DNA from: Cyathus striatus
Taxonomy: Eukaryota; Basidiomycota; Agaricomycetes; Agaricales; Nidulariaceae
Assembly: GCA_025738555.1 (NCBI GenBank)
Contig: JAOVFP010000002.1
Coordinates: 4,526,001-4,590,000, forward strand
Reading direction: 5' to 3'
DNA: 64,000 nt
The translations under genes were made by a program, and so were the position numbers. This document shows positions 42,605 through 53,860 of this stretch, in pieces; the stretch's first letter is position 1, and every line of letters begins with the position of its first letter. The notes under the pieces were generated by a model, which was not told the origin of the DNA, did no database searches, and was given only the letters and a program-made list of their open reading frames with translations.

Positions 42605-45600
42605 TTAATCCGTAGGTAGATGGACTGATAGTATTCTCAATGTACCATCCTCGCTGCAGCTAGCAAGCTCATGCATGCCATGTGGCCTCCAAGCAAGTCT
42701 GTATATATGGTCGTTATGTGCCCTCCTATAAAGTAAAATTAGAGGAGATCGCGCAACACTTAAAAGTCTTCAATCATATTACCTAGAATTTATTGACAAG
42801 CAATGATTCCACTCATCTAGTGAATCGGATGTGGCGGAATATATAAGAATATTCCCAGATTCTAAGCCAACAGCCAGCAGATTTCTCCGTCACTGTAAGC
42901 GATAATCAATACAGAGACTAAATGTGGACAAACCTGTGAGATATATCTTTTGAAGTAAATGCCACTGCAGTAGCAGAAGACTCTGTCTTAATGGTAAAGA
43001 TAGGCTTCCATACATTTGATATGGACTTCCAGACTTTTACCTATGAATGCATGTTATTAGTACAAACCATAAATCTAATGCCACACTTGCCGTCTTGTCC
43101 CGTGATGCTGTAGCAAAGGCATTGCTATCCGCATTCCAAGCACAGTCCCAGATGATACGACTATGGGATTTATCTGCAGCTACCGGAGCGTACCCTTCAG
43201 AACATGTTAAATAGGTATATATCTCTGGAGTGAGTGAAATGCATTTGGAGCTCACCTCCATTAGGCTGCATCTCAAATAGTCTCCAGCTTCTGTCTCGAG
43301 AGACGGAGAGGATTAATCTGTCATCTGAGCTAAATGCTATCCTCGTTACCGTGAGCGCATGTCCTGCCAATGGTTTGCCGATTGATCGATACGTATTCGT
43401 GTCGTAAATACGAATCAACGCATGCTCAGGATTTGTAGCCTTGCAGGCAGTTGCGATCCTTTTACGGCTATGGGAGATCCCTAAAGTGATAGACTTATCC
43501 CAAATCAGAAATAAGGTTGAGCTACGTATGAAACAGACAGACCTCGTATCCATGACCGAAGATTTTCTCAACTTCCGGCCATAGGGTTGAAGATGAGAGC
43601 TCGCCTTCGAAAGGACGACGATGGGTTGGAACGTGAGGGGCTTGCGCTTCGGAATCTGATATAAGTTTGGTTATCAAGAGACTTATCAGCATTATTGAAG
43701 TGCATGCCTTCCGATATTGCCTTGTTCGATAACCCAAGTGGTGGAACGCTTGCTGCCAAAGGTCGATCACGCTACTTTTGTGGGTAACGGATATAGTGCA
43801 AGGTATATACAACATACCACATTTTCGGTGAACTTCGCCACACCCAAATTTTCTACTAAACTAGCAAAATTTCGTGGTGCTTCAAACACTCTGACAACCT
43901 TTTCATCTGCAATGCTAATGAAGCCGAGAGGACCAACAAATGCGACATTCAGAAGATCATAGCCATGGACTTGAGGTCGAGCAAGTTCATGCCACGTTTG
44001 TTGGCCATTCCTACCTGGTACCGGTCCATGCAGGCGAGTCGTTTGATCCACTCTGCAGATATTTCAGATGCAAGAAAAAAACAACCTAATGAATCTTACC
44101 CTGTAGAGATAAGGTACTCTCCCCCTGGACTCCAGTCAATGCCTTTCACAGGCCCGCTATGACCTGAAATTGCACCTATTTCCTCCCAGTTCTCATACTT
44201 TTCCGTGCCAATGTCATTCCTGCAGTGCCATCTCCTCCAGCCTCCACTCCAACCCCATGCCATGACATCCTTGCCTTCAGAAGCCCAAAAACCTCCTACG
44301 AAACCTCCAAGTCTCTGACCACCGATGTCGCCGAACCGTTGCTGATTTATCCAAATTGTAGCATTGCCATTTTTACCTGTGCTAAAAACTTCGGACGGCG
44401 ACCATAGGATAACCGAAGAATCGGTAGAGGTTGATAGCAAACAGGGTTGGGAAGTGCTTCTAGGAGACCAAGCTATTGATGCAATACCAGCATCGTGTCC
44501 TACAAGAAGTGCATCAAAAGTCACCGAAAATTGACTCGAACTAGCAGGCAATTAGTCGCATCTTAAACACTGCTAAGTTTTGTTCTCTACCTTCCATCAG
44601 ACAACTTAGCTGTTAGGACATGATGCTTCAACGAGATCTGTCGACCACCTTCGCCGTCGGCCAAATCTCCAAGGGATGCTTCGAATGCGTCTAGGAGGTC
44701 GTCACTTATTGTTTCTCCAGAATGCGCACTAGGCTGCTCTCGTTTCCAAGGCTCAATCCTCCATAGACGTATGGTTGCATCTTGGGAACCAGAAGCCAAT
44801 ACAAGTGGTTCCCCAGCACTTCGAGGCTCGTTGAAGCTAAGGCCACGAATCCAGTCTTCGTGTCCAGATAATACGGCAGAATGTACAAACTAGAAATGTT
44901 TCCTGTGGGCAACAGTCACGACGATAGAAATAAATGCAGCAAACATTCTCTTCGGAGCGTAACCATAGTTGTACACTTTTCTCTGTTCCTGCAACAGCCA
45001 AGATCGATACTGCCAGTCACCTCATTAATAGAGTATAAGAGTATGGATGAATCATTAGTGTACCATTTGTTCCAGGAAGATGAGTGAGAGCTATTGCAAG
45101 GGGATATTTTCCCTTTAATGCAATGGTCTGTCGTTCTTGAATTGTATCTATCATGAAAATTGGGTAAAAATATCATGAGGTAGTAATTGATATTAAATCT
45201 TTTACCAGAACCATCAACATGGAAGAAATCCCAAACTTTAACGCGTGTGTCTGAAGATCCTGTAATTATGGCGTTATCATGTACGCATAGGGCAGAGATG
45301 GAAGTCGTATGTGCCTTGATGTTAACTGTAGGATTCCACTGTATGGCTAATTTAACATATCTTCCTCCGTAGTCGAGAAGGGACATACCTCCGAGCCAAC
45401 CTTCCTCCAGCACAGAAGAGTGCCAGTTTCATCAGCAGAACATAATACGTCGTCTGATAGAAATTTAATGCATGTTATATTTCCTTGATGAGCAGGTAAT
45501 GTTTCATAGACTCCGGTGTCATCTTTATCCTGACCGACCAATATTCAAGGATTTAGTTTAGTTCAAAGCCAATCAATAAACCTACATTCAACCTACATCT

Positions 45601-45719
45601 GTGTTCCAAAGAGCAATAAGTTTTCCTGATCCGAAGGCGACAAGTGCTGTAGATGTAATGTCGGCTACATGACTGAAGCGATTGGCTGAGGCGGCAATAT
45701 ATGCTGTTGTAGCAGACAT
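42605..45719 (-). CDS. elp2: Elongator complex subunit Elp2 (WD40 repeats)
   Basis: WD40 scaffold of the Elongator complex, which places cm5/ncm5 groups on wobble U34 of tRNAs. The ATG at 45719 begins [20 protein letters not shown], then [15 protein letters not shown]. Repeats visible in separate exons: [97 protein letters not shown], and a C-terminal set including [20 protein letters not shown]. The 3' exons outside long frames read [17 protein letters not shown], and [20 protein letters not shown] followed by [12 protein letters not shown], ending at TAA 42605-42607. About 800 residues; two seven-bladed propellers are expected. Order of blades and the N- and C-terminal signatures match Elp2. 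Confidence 0.92.
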
Positions 45720-46167
45720 GGTGTGAGTGTCTAGAAACGACTTTCTGATATTATATTTTTGGAGTTGATAAAAAGCTAGTGAAATGGCGTCTTTAGGCTC
45801 GGCAAAGGTCGACCTTGGAACAGTAACGAGTCACCTTGTAGATGGGCACGTACTTCAACTCTTTCTGACTTTAGAATATCGGGACCGTTGGTTAGTTATT
45901 AGTCGTAATAAGTGTAGCGAAACTGTAACAGCCCGTAAAGATCTAAATTTTAAAGTTTAATTGAGGACCTTGTCTCCGCGATCTACGAGATATGCTTGTC
46001 ATTGTTTGGCAACAGTAATAAATACGAGTTGTAGCGTCACGCCCGCGGTCTCAGACTCAGCGACTCTATACTCAAGTACTCACTTCTAACTCATTTCATC
46101 GCTTCTTTCATCTTCAACGTTTCAACGTTTCTTATGCAGCATTCTTACAGATACTAGCCATTCTATC
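45720..46167. promoter_or_regulatory. Divergent promoter between ELP2 and PPTase gene
   Basis: 448 bp between two starts, AT-rich in the middle. No gene or repeat recognised. Confidence 0.4.
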
Positions 46168-46868
46168 ATGTCTATATTAGGAATCGGTGTTGACTTAGTT
46201 CACGTCCCAAGAATCATGGCACTGATCACGCGAAGAACTCCTCATCGGTTTGCCACGCGTATTCTCAATGATCAGGAATTCTCCCAAATGAAATCTTTGG
46301 ACGAACCCACTTTACACGACTACGCCCATTTTCTATCTGTTCGGTATCGTATTATCATATATGTATTGTATGGGCGTGATTTAATTGGAATGAAGTTGGG
46401 CAGTAAAAGAAGCTGCGTATAAAGCCATGTTTCCAAGTGTTTACCCTACTTGGAAAGAGCTGAGTTACCGCGGCATCGAAGGGTCCAACAAGCCATCCGT
46501 TGCGTATCATCCATTTGACAGACGGGACGGATTAAAGATCGGGCCAATTCACCTTTCCGTAAGCCATGACGGTGAATACGTCATTGCTACCGTCATTGCT
46601 GAAGGTAATTCTTTTTTCTTCCTTTCCGTAAAGCTAAACAAGCAGAACCACAGTGCCGCATTAAAGGATTCCATATTTTTAATTTGTATAAACCTCAGCG
46701 TATACTTCCCGGACCAGAGTTTATAATCGGTATTTTGTGACAAGGGTTACAACGGTTTATGTGCTTGTTTAATATTCTTCAGCTATATCGCCCGACGGAA
46801 AAGGCCACCATTCTGGTCGCCAGGGTAAAACTGACCATGATCGACATGTTTCGTCGTCCACAAGCTGA
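46168..46868 (+). CDS. ppt2: 4'-phosphopantetheinyl transferase, AcpS type (mitochondrial ACP)
   Basis: Transfers phosphopantetheine from CoA to acyl carrier protein, in fungi usually the mitochondrial one. The ATG at 46168 gives MSILGIGVDLVHVPRIMALI; GIGVDLV with the metal-binding Asp is diagnostic. Then RFATRILNDQEFSQM, LHDYAHFLSVR, and after an intron WAVKEAAYKAMFPSVYP, with the second metal Glu in KEAAYKA. IKLGPIHLSVSHDGEYVIATV-like sequence (read here KIGPIHLSVSHDGEY) holds the last motif. I splice the end to [20 protein letters not shown] with stop at 46866-46868; unspliced, it would stop near 46726. With the spliced end the gene overlaps the 3' coding end of the opposite-strand IBA57 gene by 100 bp. 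About 165 residues. Confidence 0.87.
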
Positions 46869-48085
46869 AGTTCCAACGCCCCTCGCTCCTGCCCAGTTAT
46901 ATGTTCGAAACGGAGGAGCGCTAGTCCAACTCCTTGTTGATTTGTCAATAGTTTCCCTGTTCCTCGTGGACGAAGGATCGGGTCAGCGCCCTGATTCTCA
47001 GTTGCGACAGGCTTGATGTCCCGGGATGGCAATATCGCACTGTCATGTATAGAATCTGCAGGCCTGTATCATTTATGTGTTATGTGTACAAGACAAGAAT
47101 GAAGTGCAATAGACTTACCTTAAGACGACAGGAAAAATACGTTTACGAACCATACCTCTATGGTATGTTCTGACCGTCAATTCTTGGCCCACGTAACACC
47201 CCTTACGGAAATCCACTGTCAAATATTTGAGGGGTAAGTTCTGCGTTCGAGCTGACTGAGCTTACATCCCCCATCATATCAAGGTTGGATTCCATTGGAA
47301 ATGCGTGCAAAGGTATTATCTCTTCGGATCCCTCTGGAACCCCACGAAGGATTCGGTGTAGGTGGTAAGAATCAGGAGGAACAATATCATGTGTGGAAGC
47401 GTCACTAGCTGTGGAGGAAGATAGTTAGATTACTACGGGTTGTAAGACGAATGTCACACTGACGACGGTCCCCTTTCCTCGTGAGTAATCTACGACCAAG
47501 ACCCATGGCCCGACGGTCACAGATGATATGATCTTCTATGCCCCATGGGTATTCTGCATTTGCTTCCCATACTGGTTCTACAACTCCACTTCCTGTCCGT
47601 GTCCATTTCCGTGGTGTTTCCCAGGAATGGTCGACCGGAGAACCCCAAGCAGCCCATGCATCATATTCCTCCGAAACATCTCTTATCCTCACCTTTGAAC
47701 GAAGAACGTGGCGCTTGAGATAGGACATAAGGGATGGTGCTTCGGATGGCCGTCCGTCGTATTCCAGCAAATAGCCAGGTTTTCCGGCAGAGTCTTTGGT
47801 AGTATAGAGGAATACATCGTAGAGTACCTTTCCCTGTGGAGGGAACAATGGGTTAATGTCAGCAGGGGGTAAAGGTTGATGACGTGCCTGGGCATGAAGA
47901 AAGGTTGAAAAGAAAGGGCGGTGAGATTCAGAGCGGCAAGGAGAGGCGAGAAGGCCGTTGAGGAATTCGGAAGCTTGTGAGCCAGATAAGGACAAGACAC
48001 GGCGATGAGAAATGAGGGCGAGCGTGGGGGTTGTTCGCAGGAGGGATTGGATGAGAGGGGGAGGGAGAGGGAGAGGAGGCACCAT
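46769..48085 (-). CDS. iba57: Iba57-type mitochondrial Fe-S cluster assembly factor (CAF17/GcvT-like)
   Basis: Mitochondrial folate-binding-fold protein needed for [4Fe-4S] cluster insertion. The ATG at 48085 begins [20 protein letters not shown]; early motifs are [20 protein letters not shown] and [32 protein letters not shown] follows, then [19 protein letters not shown]. The family signature KGCYVGQE lies at about 47185-47208, in [19 protein letters not shown] followed by [14 protein letters not shown]. The last exon, [15 protein letters not shown], ends [13 protein letters not shown] with stop at 46769. The N-terminus is not strongly basic but has Arg/Ser and no acidic residue in the first 40. 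It shares a 138-bp divergent promoter with PET191. Confidence 0.92.
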
Positions 48086-48223
48086 GGCCGTTGGGTGGAT
48101 GAGCGAGACACTGGACAGGACGCGGGAAACAAAGACGCGTTCTAAGCACGTGCCACTGGCTACGCTCTCTGGAGTCTGGAGTCTGAACGTCTAAATTAAT
48201 ACTGTCTAGTATCTACTAGTACC
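48086..48223. promoter_or_regulatory. Compact divergent promoter between IBA57 and PET191
   Basis: Only 138 bp separate the two start codons, and both products act in mitochondrial metalloprotein assembly. Contains CACGTG (48148-48153) and ACGCGT (48133-48138). Confidence 0.5.
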
Positions 48224-48543
48224 ATGGCCTCTTCTTGTCAAAATCTCCTCACAGCACTCAAAGACTGTCTTCTTCATTCCGACTGTGTTCTAAAGCAAGG
48301 CAATCTTCCCTCCGAATGCCTAAAGTCACATTCAGACCAACTGCCCGAGGAATGCCAGTCTCTTCGCAAAGCTACTTTCGAGTGTAAACGAGGCATGGTG
48401 CGTCGTCTTTCTTGCACCCTTCAATGTCTTCTCACACTCTCCCAAAGCTGGACATGAGGAAGCGCTTTCGTGGAAACATTGTTGGCTCGCAGTTTGAATA
48501 TACACCCAAAGAGAAGCCTTCCATTGCGGAAACTTCGTCCTAG
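48224..48543 (+). CDS. pet191: Pet191/COA5 cytochrome c oxidase assembly factor
   Basis: Small twin-CX9C-type protein of the mitochondrial intermembrane space, imported through Mia40 and required for complex IV assembly. Two exons give 89 residues. Exon 1 reads MASSCQNLLTALKDCLLHSD and ends ATFECKRGM. Cys residues lie at 5, 15, 21, 32, 44 and 54, with CX9C spacing for 5/15 and 44/54 and CX10C for 21/32. The intron starts at 48398 (GTGCGTC). Exon 2 reads LDMRKRFRGNIVGSQFEYTP, ending AETSS and TAG at 48541-48543; RKRFRGN is a conserved family block. The call is firm. Confidence 0.94.
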
Positions 48544-48914
48544 TCAATCCACTTGTCGCTTCGATGTAGTAGCTTATGTACTGTGTGGATTAATAACCGT
48601 TACCTGTACGTTTCATGTCAATGTAAGCATTCTAATAATCTTACGCGTTCAGGCTTATTATAGATTACTTGCTTGCTGACTGACTCAGTGATTACTAAAA
48701 CTCACTTCGCCTCTTTCCATGACGGAGCATTCAGCGATTGCGCAATTCCACCTTCACATGGTTATACTTAACCCAATTCACCAATGAATCTTGCTAAGGG
48801 ATGTTTATACATAACACAAGAACGTCACGACTTACGAGTTTAAACTTTCTTACATATACGGCTACCTGTCGTGTGCGGTTTTCTTCCCAACCTTTCTCAT
48901 TTTCGCGATACGCC
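48544..48914. other. Intergenic and possible alternative N-terminal coding stretch of the GST gene
   Basis: 371 bp. The last 114 bp (48801-48914) are in frame with the following GST gene, start with an ATG and contain no stop; see finding. Otherwise no feature. Confidence 0.5.
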
Positions 48915-49980
48915 ATGTCTAAACCATTCACACTACACACATTTCCTACTCCTAACGGAGCACAACCGGCTATATTTCTGGAAGAACTAAAGAAGATAAA
49001 CCCTTCTGTTGACTACGAGTGAGATTGCCCTCCCACGATTAGCAGGTTGCTTACTGCCGGTACTATGCTTTAGTGTTCAGAAGATAGACATCAGCAAGAA
49101 CACCCAGAAGGTGAAATCCGTAATTCAATATCATTCGGTTCTTGCAGCTTACAACCTCTACTTTTGTGCAGGAGCCTTGGTTTTTGAAGCTCAATCCTAA
49201 CGGGCGTATTCCTGTTCTTGTAGACCACTCTCGTGGTGACTTTTCGGTCTTTGAGACCGCAGCCATTCTTCTGTACCTGAGCCAACATTATGATAAGGAT
49301 CATCAATTCTGGTTTGATCCAGCTACCGATCCAAACAACTATTCTGAAATGTTGCAGTGGATTTTCTTTGCCGTAAGTATGACCGTGATGCTATAATGAA
49401 ATGCTTATAACATTTGTCACGTATAGCATGGTGGCGTAGGGCCAATGCAAGGACAAGGTTGGTTTTGAATTGAAGCTACGGGAGTAACAGGAGTTTTTGA
49501 CAAATATTGACAGCGAACCACTTCAACAAAGCTGCACCGGAAAACATACCTTATGCCAAGAAACGTATGTGATAGTGATAGCCTTTCTGCTGTGGACTGC
49601 GTTTCCAGACTGACAATTTGGAAGGTTATTTGGACGAGACAAAGCGGCTCTATGGCGTCCTAGAAATACGACTGGAAGGGCGAGAGTGGCTTGCAGGTTC
49701 GGGTAAAGGAAAATACAGTCTAGCGGATATCAAGGCGATTCCGTGGTGAGTGCGAGTCACGAAAATACAGGGCCATATTGATTGCAGCGCGTATCTAGGG
49801 TGCGAATTCACTCGTTTGCGGGGATTGAGACTCTGGATGAATGGCCGAATGTCAAGGTGGGTTTGTTGATTTGTTCTGGGTGTGATGTTCCTTAGCTGTT
49901 GAATGGGCTAACAGGCATGGGTGGGACGTGGGGAGGGACGAGAGGGATTCCAAGCTGGATTGCAGATTGGAAGATCTTAG
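48915..49980 (+). CDS. Glutathione S-transferase, Ure2p/GTT-like
   Basis: The conventional start is the ATG at 48915 ([20 protein letters not shown]). The thioredoxin-like domain continues [25 protein letters not shown], and [18 protein letters not shown] with the cis-Pro of IPVL, then [20 protein letters not shown], whose F-E-T/S motif binds the gamma-Glu of GSH. The helical domain is in short exons: [53 protein letters not shown] and [20 protein letters not shown], ending [13 protein letters not shown] at 49978-49980. About 235 residues, seven introns. Motif order is that of fungal Ure2p-like GSTs. An upstream in-frame ATG at 48801 would add 38 residues. Confidence 0.9.
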
Positions 49981-50099
49981 TAGGCAAAGGCTATAGGGTT
50001 TGATGGTAACAATAGCAAACAAAGTATATGGTACTTGAAATAAGTATATCACTTAAACGTTTAAAATTTAAGAATTCAAGTTACAATATAATCCTTCTG

Positions 50100-51224
50100 A
50101 TGTCCCTCTTTGCTCGAAATATCGCACGTGCTTCGCTGCCGTTCTCCTCTTCCTTGCCCTGCCTCATTCGCTCCAGCCACACCAGCGTTCCTCCCATTTC
50201 TGACCCGCTTCCGTCTGGTCAGCTGCCTGCAGAAATATCTACTGCATCGTCAACCTCCCCGTCCTCTTCTTCTGCCTCTAACACCCCGCCTGGTTCTAGC
50301 AGCGACACCTCCCCTTCCCCTCAATCTGTCGTTCCATCATCCACCTTTCTTCACGCCCAGTCATTCCACAGTCCAACGTACACTAGCCCCCCCTTTCATA
50401 CCCATGCCTTCTTCGCCGCACTCGAAAAGACCTTTCCAGAGGAGACAGCACGAAGCCTCATGCGCGCTACCCGAGCCTTGCTTGTCGATCGAATAGGGAG
50501 GGTTCGCAGAGAAGCCTTGACAATCAAGGACCTCGATAACGTATGTCTCGACCTTTCCCGCCCGCGCTATCCTTGCCTCTTACGTATCCGGTAGCAAGCC
50601 TACCTCTTCCGGGCTGCGCTATCGGAGTTACGTGCTGAAATGACGATGGGCACCAAGAATGAGTCTGCTGCAATTAGAACAAAGACTGCAGCACTTCGTA
50701 GGGACTTGGATCGTTTGGATGTCAAAATGAAGGAAGATATTGCTAACTTGAAGCACGAGTACGCAGTATTCTCGTAATATACCAAACGAATACTCATAGT
50801 TCTTCAGGATTCAAATGGAGCTTGACAGTCGGAAGAACGAGGCCAAGGCAGACCTTAAACAGCAAGATATCGCTATCGAGGTGGGTCGTCCCTTTCGCCT
50901 TGCATACTATGTATGATCAATCTGACTCTTCCACAGGAACTTTTGAACAAAGCGATTGTCAATGTCAGTGATCTCCGTACTGCAGTCGAAGAAGTCAAGT
51001 GGAATAATATGCGCAAGGCAGTGGGTAAGTATCAGTTATCAATTTAACCGCTTCATTCTCATCATTTGAAACCAGTAACTCTGAGTGTGTTTGCCCTTCT
51101 CATCGTTTTTGGCATGGAGATTAGACCAAAGCCTAAACCGGCTCCTCCCCCGTCCCCGCCTTCTCGGCCAGAGGTTATTATACCACAGGCCGAAGGTTTG
51201 GAAAGATCAGACTGGGCGACATAG
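50100..51224 (+). CDS. DUF1640 / CCDC90-MCUR1-Fmp32 family mitochondrial coiled-coil protein
   Basis: The ATG at 50100 begins [20 protein letters not shown], an Arg/Ser-rich, acid-free mitochondrial presequence. A Ser/Pro-rich linker follows (about residues 35-95). The conserved domain starts [20 protein letters not shown], then [20 protein letters not shown]. Next exons: [60 protein letters not shown] and [20 protein letters not shown], all long coiled coil. One transmembrane segment ([16 protein letters not shown]) precedes a Pro-rich tail ending ERSDWAT at 51222-51224. Family members sit in the inner membrane; animal MCUR1 is tied to the calcium uniporter and complex IV assembly, and yeast Fmp32 to complex IV assembly. 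No MCU-related gene is seen nearby. Confidence 0.88.
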
Positions 51225-51428
51225 CGCGCTGAAATCATGTGCATGAGTTTATCTAAGGCTATCATGGACATCAGAATTCACCTTACAGATCTATAATTTA
51301 CAGATGTATGTAGTATTATCCCCTTACCTTCAAATCCACCATCCTTCACTTAAAACATGGAATAGAAACCGATACCAGTACAACTACCAAAACGACACGT
51401 GAAATTGTAAAGCAAAACATCCCTTTCC

Positions 51429-52027
51429 CTACTTGACATCCAACTTTGCTATTTTGTCCGTTATTTCATCAGTCGTAGTGTCCTTCCCGTTCTTGCCTGA
51501 TTCAGCGGGCTTGTCAGCTGTGTGCCCCCCCTCTGACTTCGCTGTCGAAATGGAGAACTCATCGTTCGAAGTTGCTGTAGTGGTTGGCTTCCCTTTCACA
51601 AATGGCTCATCATCGTCCTCCCAGTCATCCGGCACTGGATCTGCCGGTTTCTGTGATTCAGCCCTTTTCTCCTTCCTCTTCGCGTTCTTTTTCGCACTTT
51701 TACTCAATGGCTTGGTTGGTGCGCTTGCGCTAGATGGAGGTGCCCAACCAATTATATGTCCCTTTGGGAGCGTAGTGGCATCCATCTGAGCTTGTTTGGT
51801 ACCTCTGAAACGTTTGACATCCTCTTGTGGAGTGAATCCTGGGCGTATTTTTATCTGCTTGCGAACGCTGCCAACAATTCGTGTAAGATAGTGTAATAAT
51901 ACAACAAGTAATATTGTTTTAACCTGCCATCGGGACGACGAGACTCGGGAATCACTCGCTCGAGTGTCTGAGGGTCTAGGGCAATCCCTGCGACTGATTT
52001 GTCAGGGTTAATCGGGGGTTTCGACAT
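51429..52027 (-). CDS. pym: Pym (partner of Y14-Mago) exon-junction complex disassembly factor
   Basis: Cytoplasmic ribosome-associated factor that strips exon junction complexes. The ATG at 52027 gives MSKPPINPDKSVAGIALDPQ. The Mago-Y14 binding domain follows: TLERVIPESRRPDGR, then after one intron RKQIKIRPGFTPQEDVKRFR; this block is the family hallmark. The rest is polar: WAPPSSASAPTKPLSKSAKK, a basic run KNAKRKEKRAESQK, an acidic DDWEDDDEPF, and an ending TDKIAKLDVK at 51429. About 180 residues. Retention of Pym in an intron-dense genome is expected. It is divergent from GPN3 across 237 bp. Confidence 0.9.
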
Positions 52028-52264
52028 TATTATAGTGATATGAGACAAAGAGAACGGCGAGAATGGCTGTTGTTGTCGCTAGCAAGAACGAGGAACAGTC
52101 GGGCTCAGCATCTGATGCGCGGAATTGATCATGATACAGAAGTAAGTAGATTCTCGCGATAAATAAATAAATATATCGCCCAATTCATCTTCGGATCTCA
52201 ACTTTTTGAATTCATTCATCTTCCTCACCTCTCTTCATCTCAAAAGCCTTGTTTCGCCGTAATC

Positions 52265-53460
52265 ATGCGCTATGCTGTGTTGGTTACTGGCCCAGCAGGT
52301 GCCGGAAAATCTACTTTCAGTGGCGCATTCCTCACCCATCTTCAAACTTCAAAACGTACTGGCCATTTGGTCAACCTTGACCCTGCAGCATCACCAACAA
52401 GTTTTGAATACGAGCCAGTAATAGACATCAAGGATCTTGTCAGTTTGGATGATGTTATGAATGAATTAGAGTACGGCCCCAACGGTGGTCTCGTATACTG
52501 CTTTGAGTGAGTGAGTGAAACTCGAACACGCGTCGTTGTTTCTCTGTGGTACTGAGTAACGGAAGGCATCTTCTGCAAAATATGGATTGGCTTGAAGAGG
52601 AACTTGGCTCGTATGAAGATGACTATCTCATCATTGATTGCCCAGGTATGAACATATCATATGTCGTCTGCACCGTAGTAAAACTTGACTTTCAAGGTCA
52701 AATTGAACTATACACACATCACCCATTTTTGCCCACTCTTGTCCAAAACTTGAACCGCCTAGGTATCAGAACATGTGCTGTATACCTTATTGAATCCCAG
52801 TTCATGGAGGACCGATACAAGTTTTTCAGGTAGAAGTCTTGTTTTCGGTGAATTTATTATATCCGTACTCACCCATTTCCCGATAGTGGTGTATTGTCAG
52901 CGATGTCGGCAATGGTCAATCTAGAGATCCCTTGGATTAATATTATGTCTAAAATGGACCTTGTAACGGCTAATCCTGACGACAAAGCTAGCGGGAGAAA
53001 TGGCTTGCGAGCCAGGAAAGATATTGCTCGGTATGTAATCTTTTGTTACCTCTTCTACATTGGCGATACAAATTTTTCATTGTTCACTAAGGTACTTGGA
53101 TCCTGACCCGCTACTCCTTGCATCTGCACCAGGCAGGGAAAGTAATGCTCAAAATCCAAAGTTCCATGCATTGAATCAAGCAATTGTACAGTTGGTGCGT
53201 ACCGATAGTACACTCTCATTTATCTAATCTTATGTATTAGATTGAGGACCATCCCCTCGTATCGTTCCTACCTCTGGATCTCACAAATCCCGAATCCATA
53301 GAGACTGTGGTTAGTCACATAGACTATACTATGCAGTATGGAGAGGACGAAGAGCCTAAAGAAGTATGTATTTTGTTATTTCTTAATAGTCAAATGAGAT
53401 AATAGCATTGCCTTTCAGCCACATGATTTGGACGAAGGCGACTTTCAGGATCTTGAGTGA
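52265..53460 (+). CDS. gpn3: GPN-loop GTPase 3
   Basis: SIMIBI-class GTPase that works with GPN1 in assembly and nuclear import of RNA polymerase II. The ATG at 52265 opens [20 protein letters not shown] with the P-loop [28 protein letters not shown] follows, and the GPN insertion is in [15 protein letters not shown]. Exons then give [20 protein letters not shown] and [20 protein letters not shown] (G3 = DCPGQ, across an intron), [27 protein letters not shown] (G4 = SKMD) and [20 protein letters not shown], ending DEGDFQDLE with TGA at 53458-53460. About 290 residues. Motif order and the [16 protein letters not shown] start distinguish GPN3 from GPN1/2. Confidence 0.95.
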
Positions 53461-53860
53461 TGGCATTTTAAAACATTCCCGTGTACTTATCTCTGAACTT
53501 TACTGTAATAACGAAAAAGATCTATAATTTAGAGTTTAATCAGATTCAGAAGAATAAATAGAATAGAATGAAACCATTGAAAGGGTTTCCGCCGTCGCTC
53601 GAAGTTTCAAAATATAAGTATCAATTGTTGTTTACTACATACATACTGAGTACGCATGGCAGTGCTAATTATTGATGTGGCTTGAACTGGCGTGAAGCGC
53701 CCTACCAGATTACCACCGCCCCCGGTCACTATATAAAGCACCGCCGGTTCTGACCCAGTGTACTGATTTTCTATCACTCAAGCTTGATTCAGTATTCCCT
53801 CCGTTTACGTCAAACTTCGCATCTCAACATATATTTTCTTGCTCAAAACTTACGAAAGCA
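53461..53860. other. Intergenic upstream of the small His-rich protein gene
   Basis: 400 bp with the GPN3 3' flank, then a promoter with a clear TATA box (53730-53738). No other gene. Confidence 0.55.
53730..53738 (+). promoter_or_regulatory. TATA box (TATATAAAG) of the His/Tyr-rich small protein gene
   Basis: TATATAAAG sits in a GC-rich context (CCCCGGTCAC upstream, CACCGCCGG downstream), 123 bp before the ATG at 53861. Such a sharp box is not obvious before the other genes here and would fit strong or inducible expression. Confidence 0.6.
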
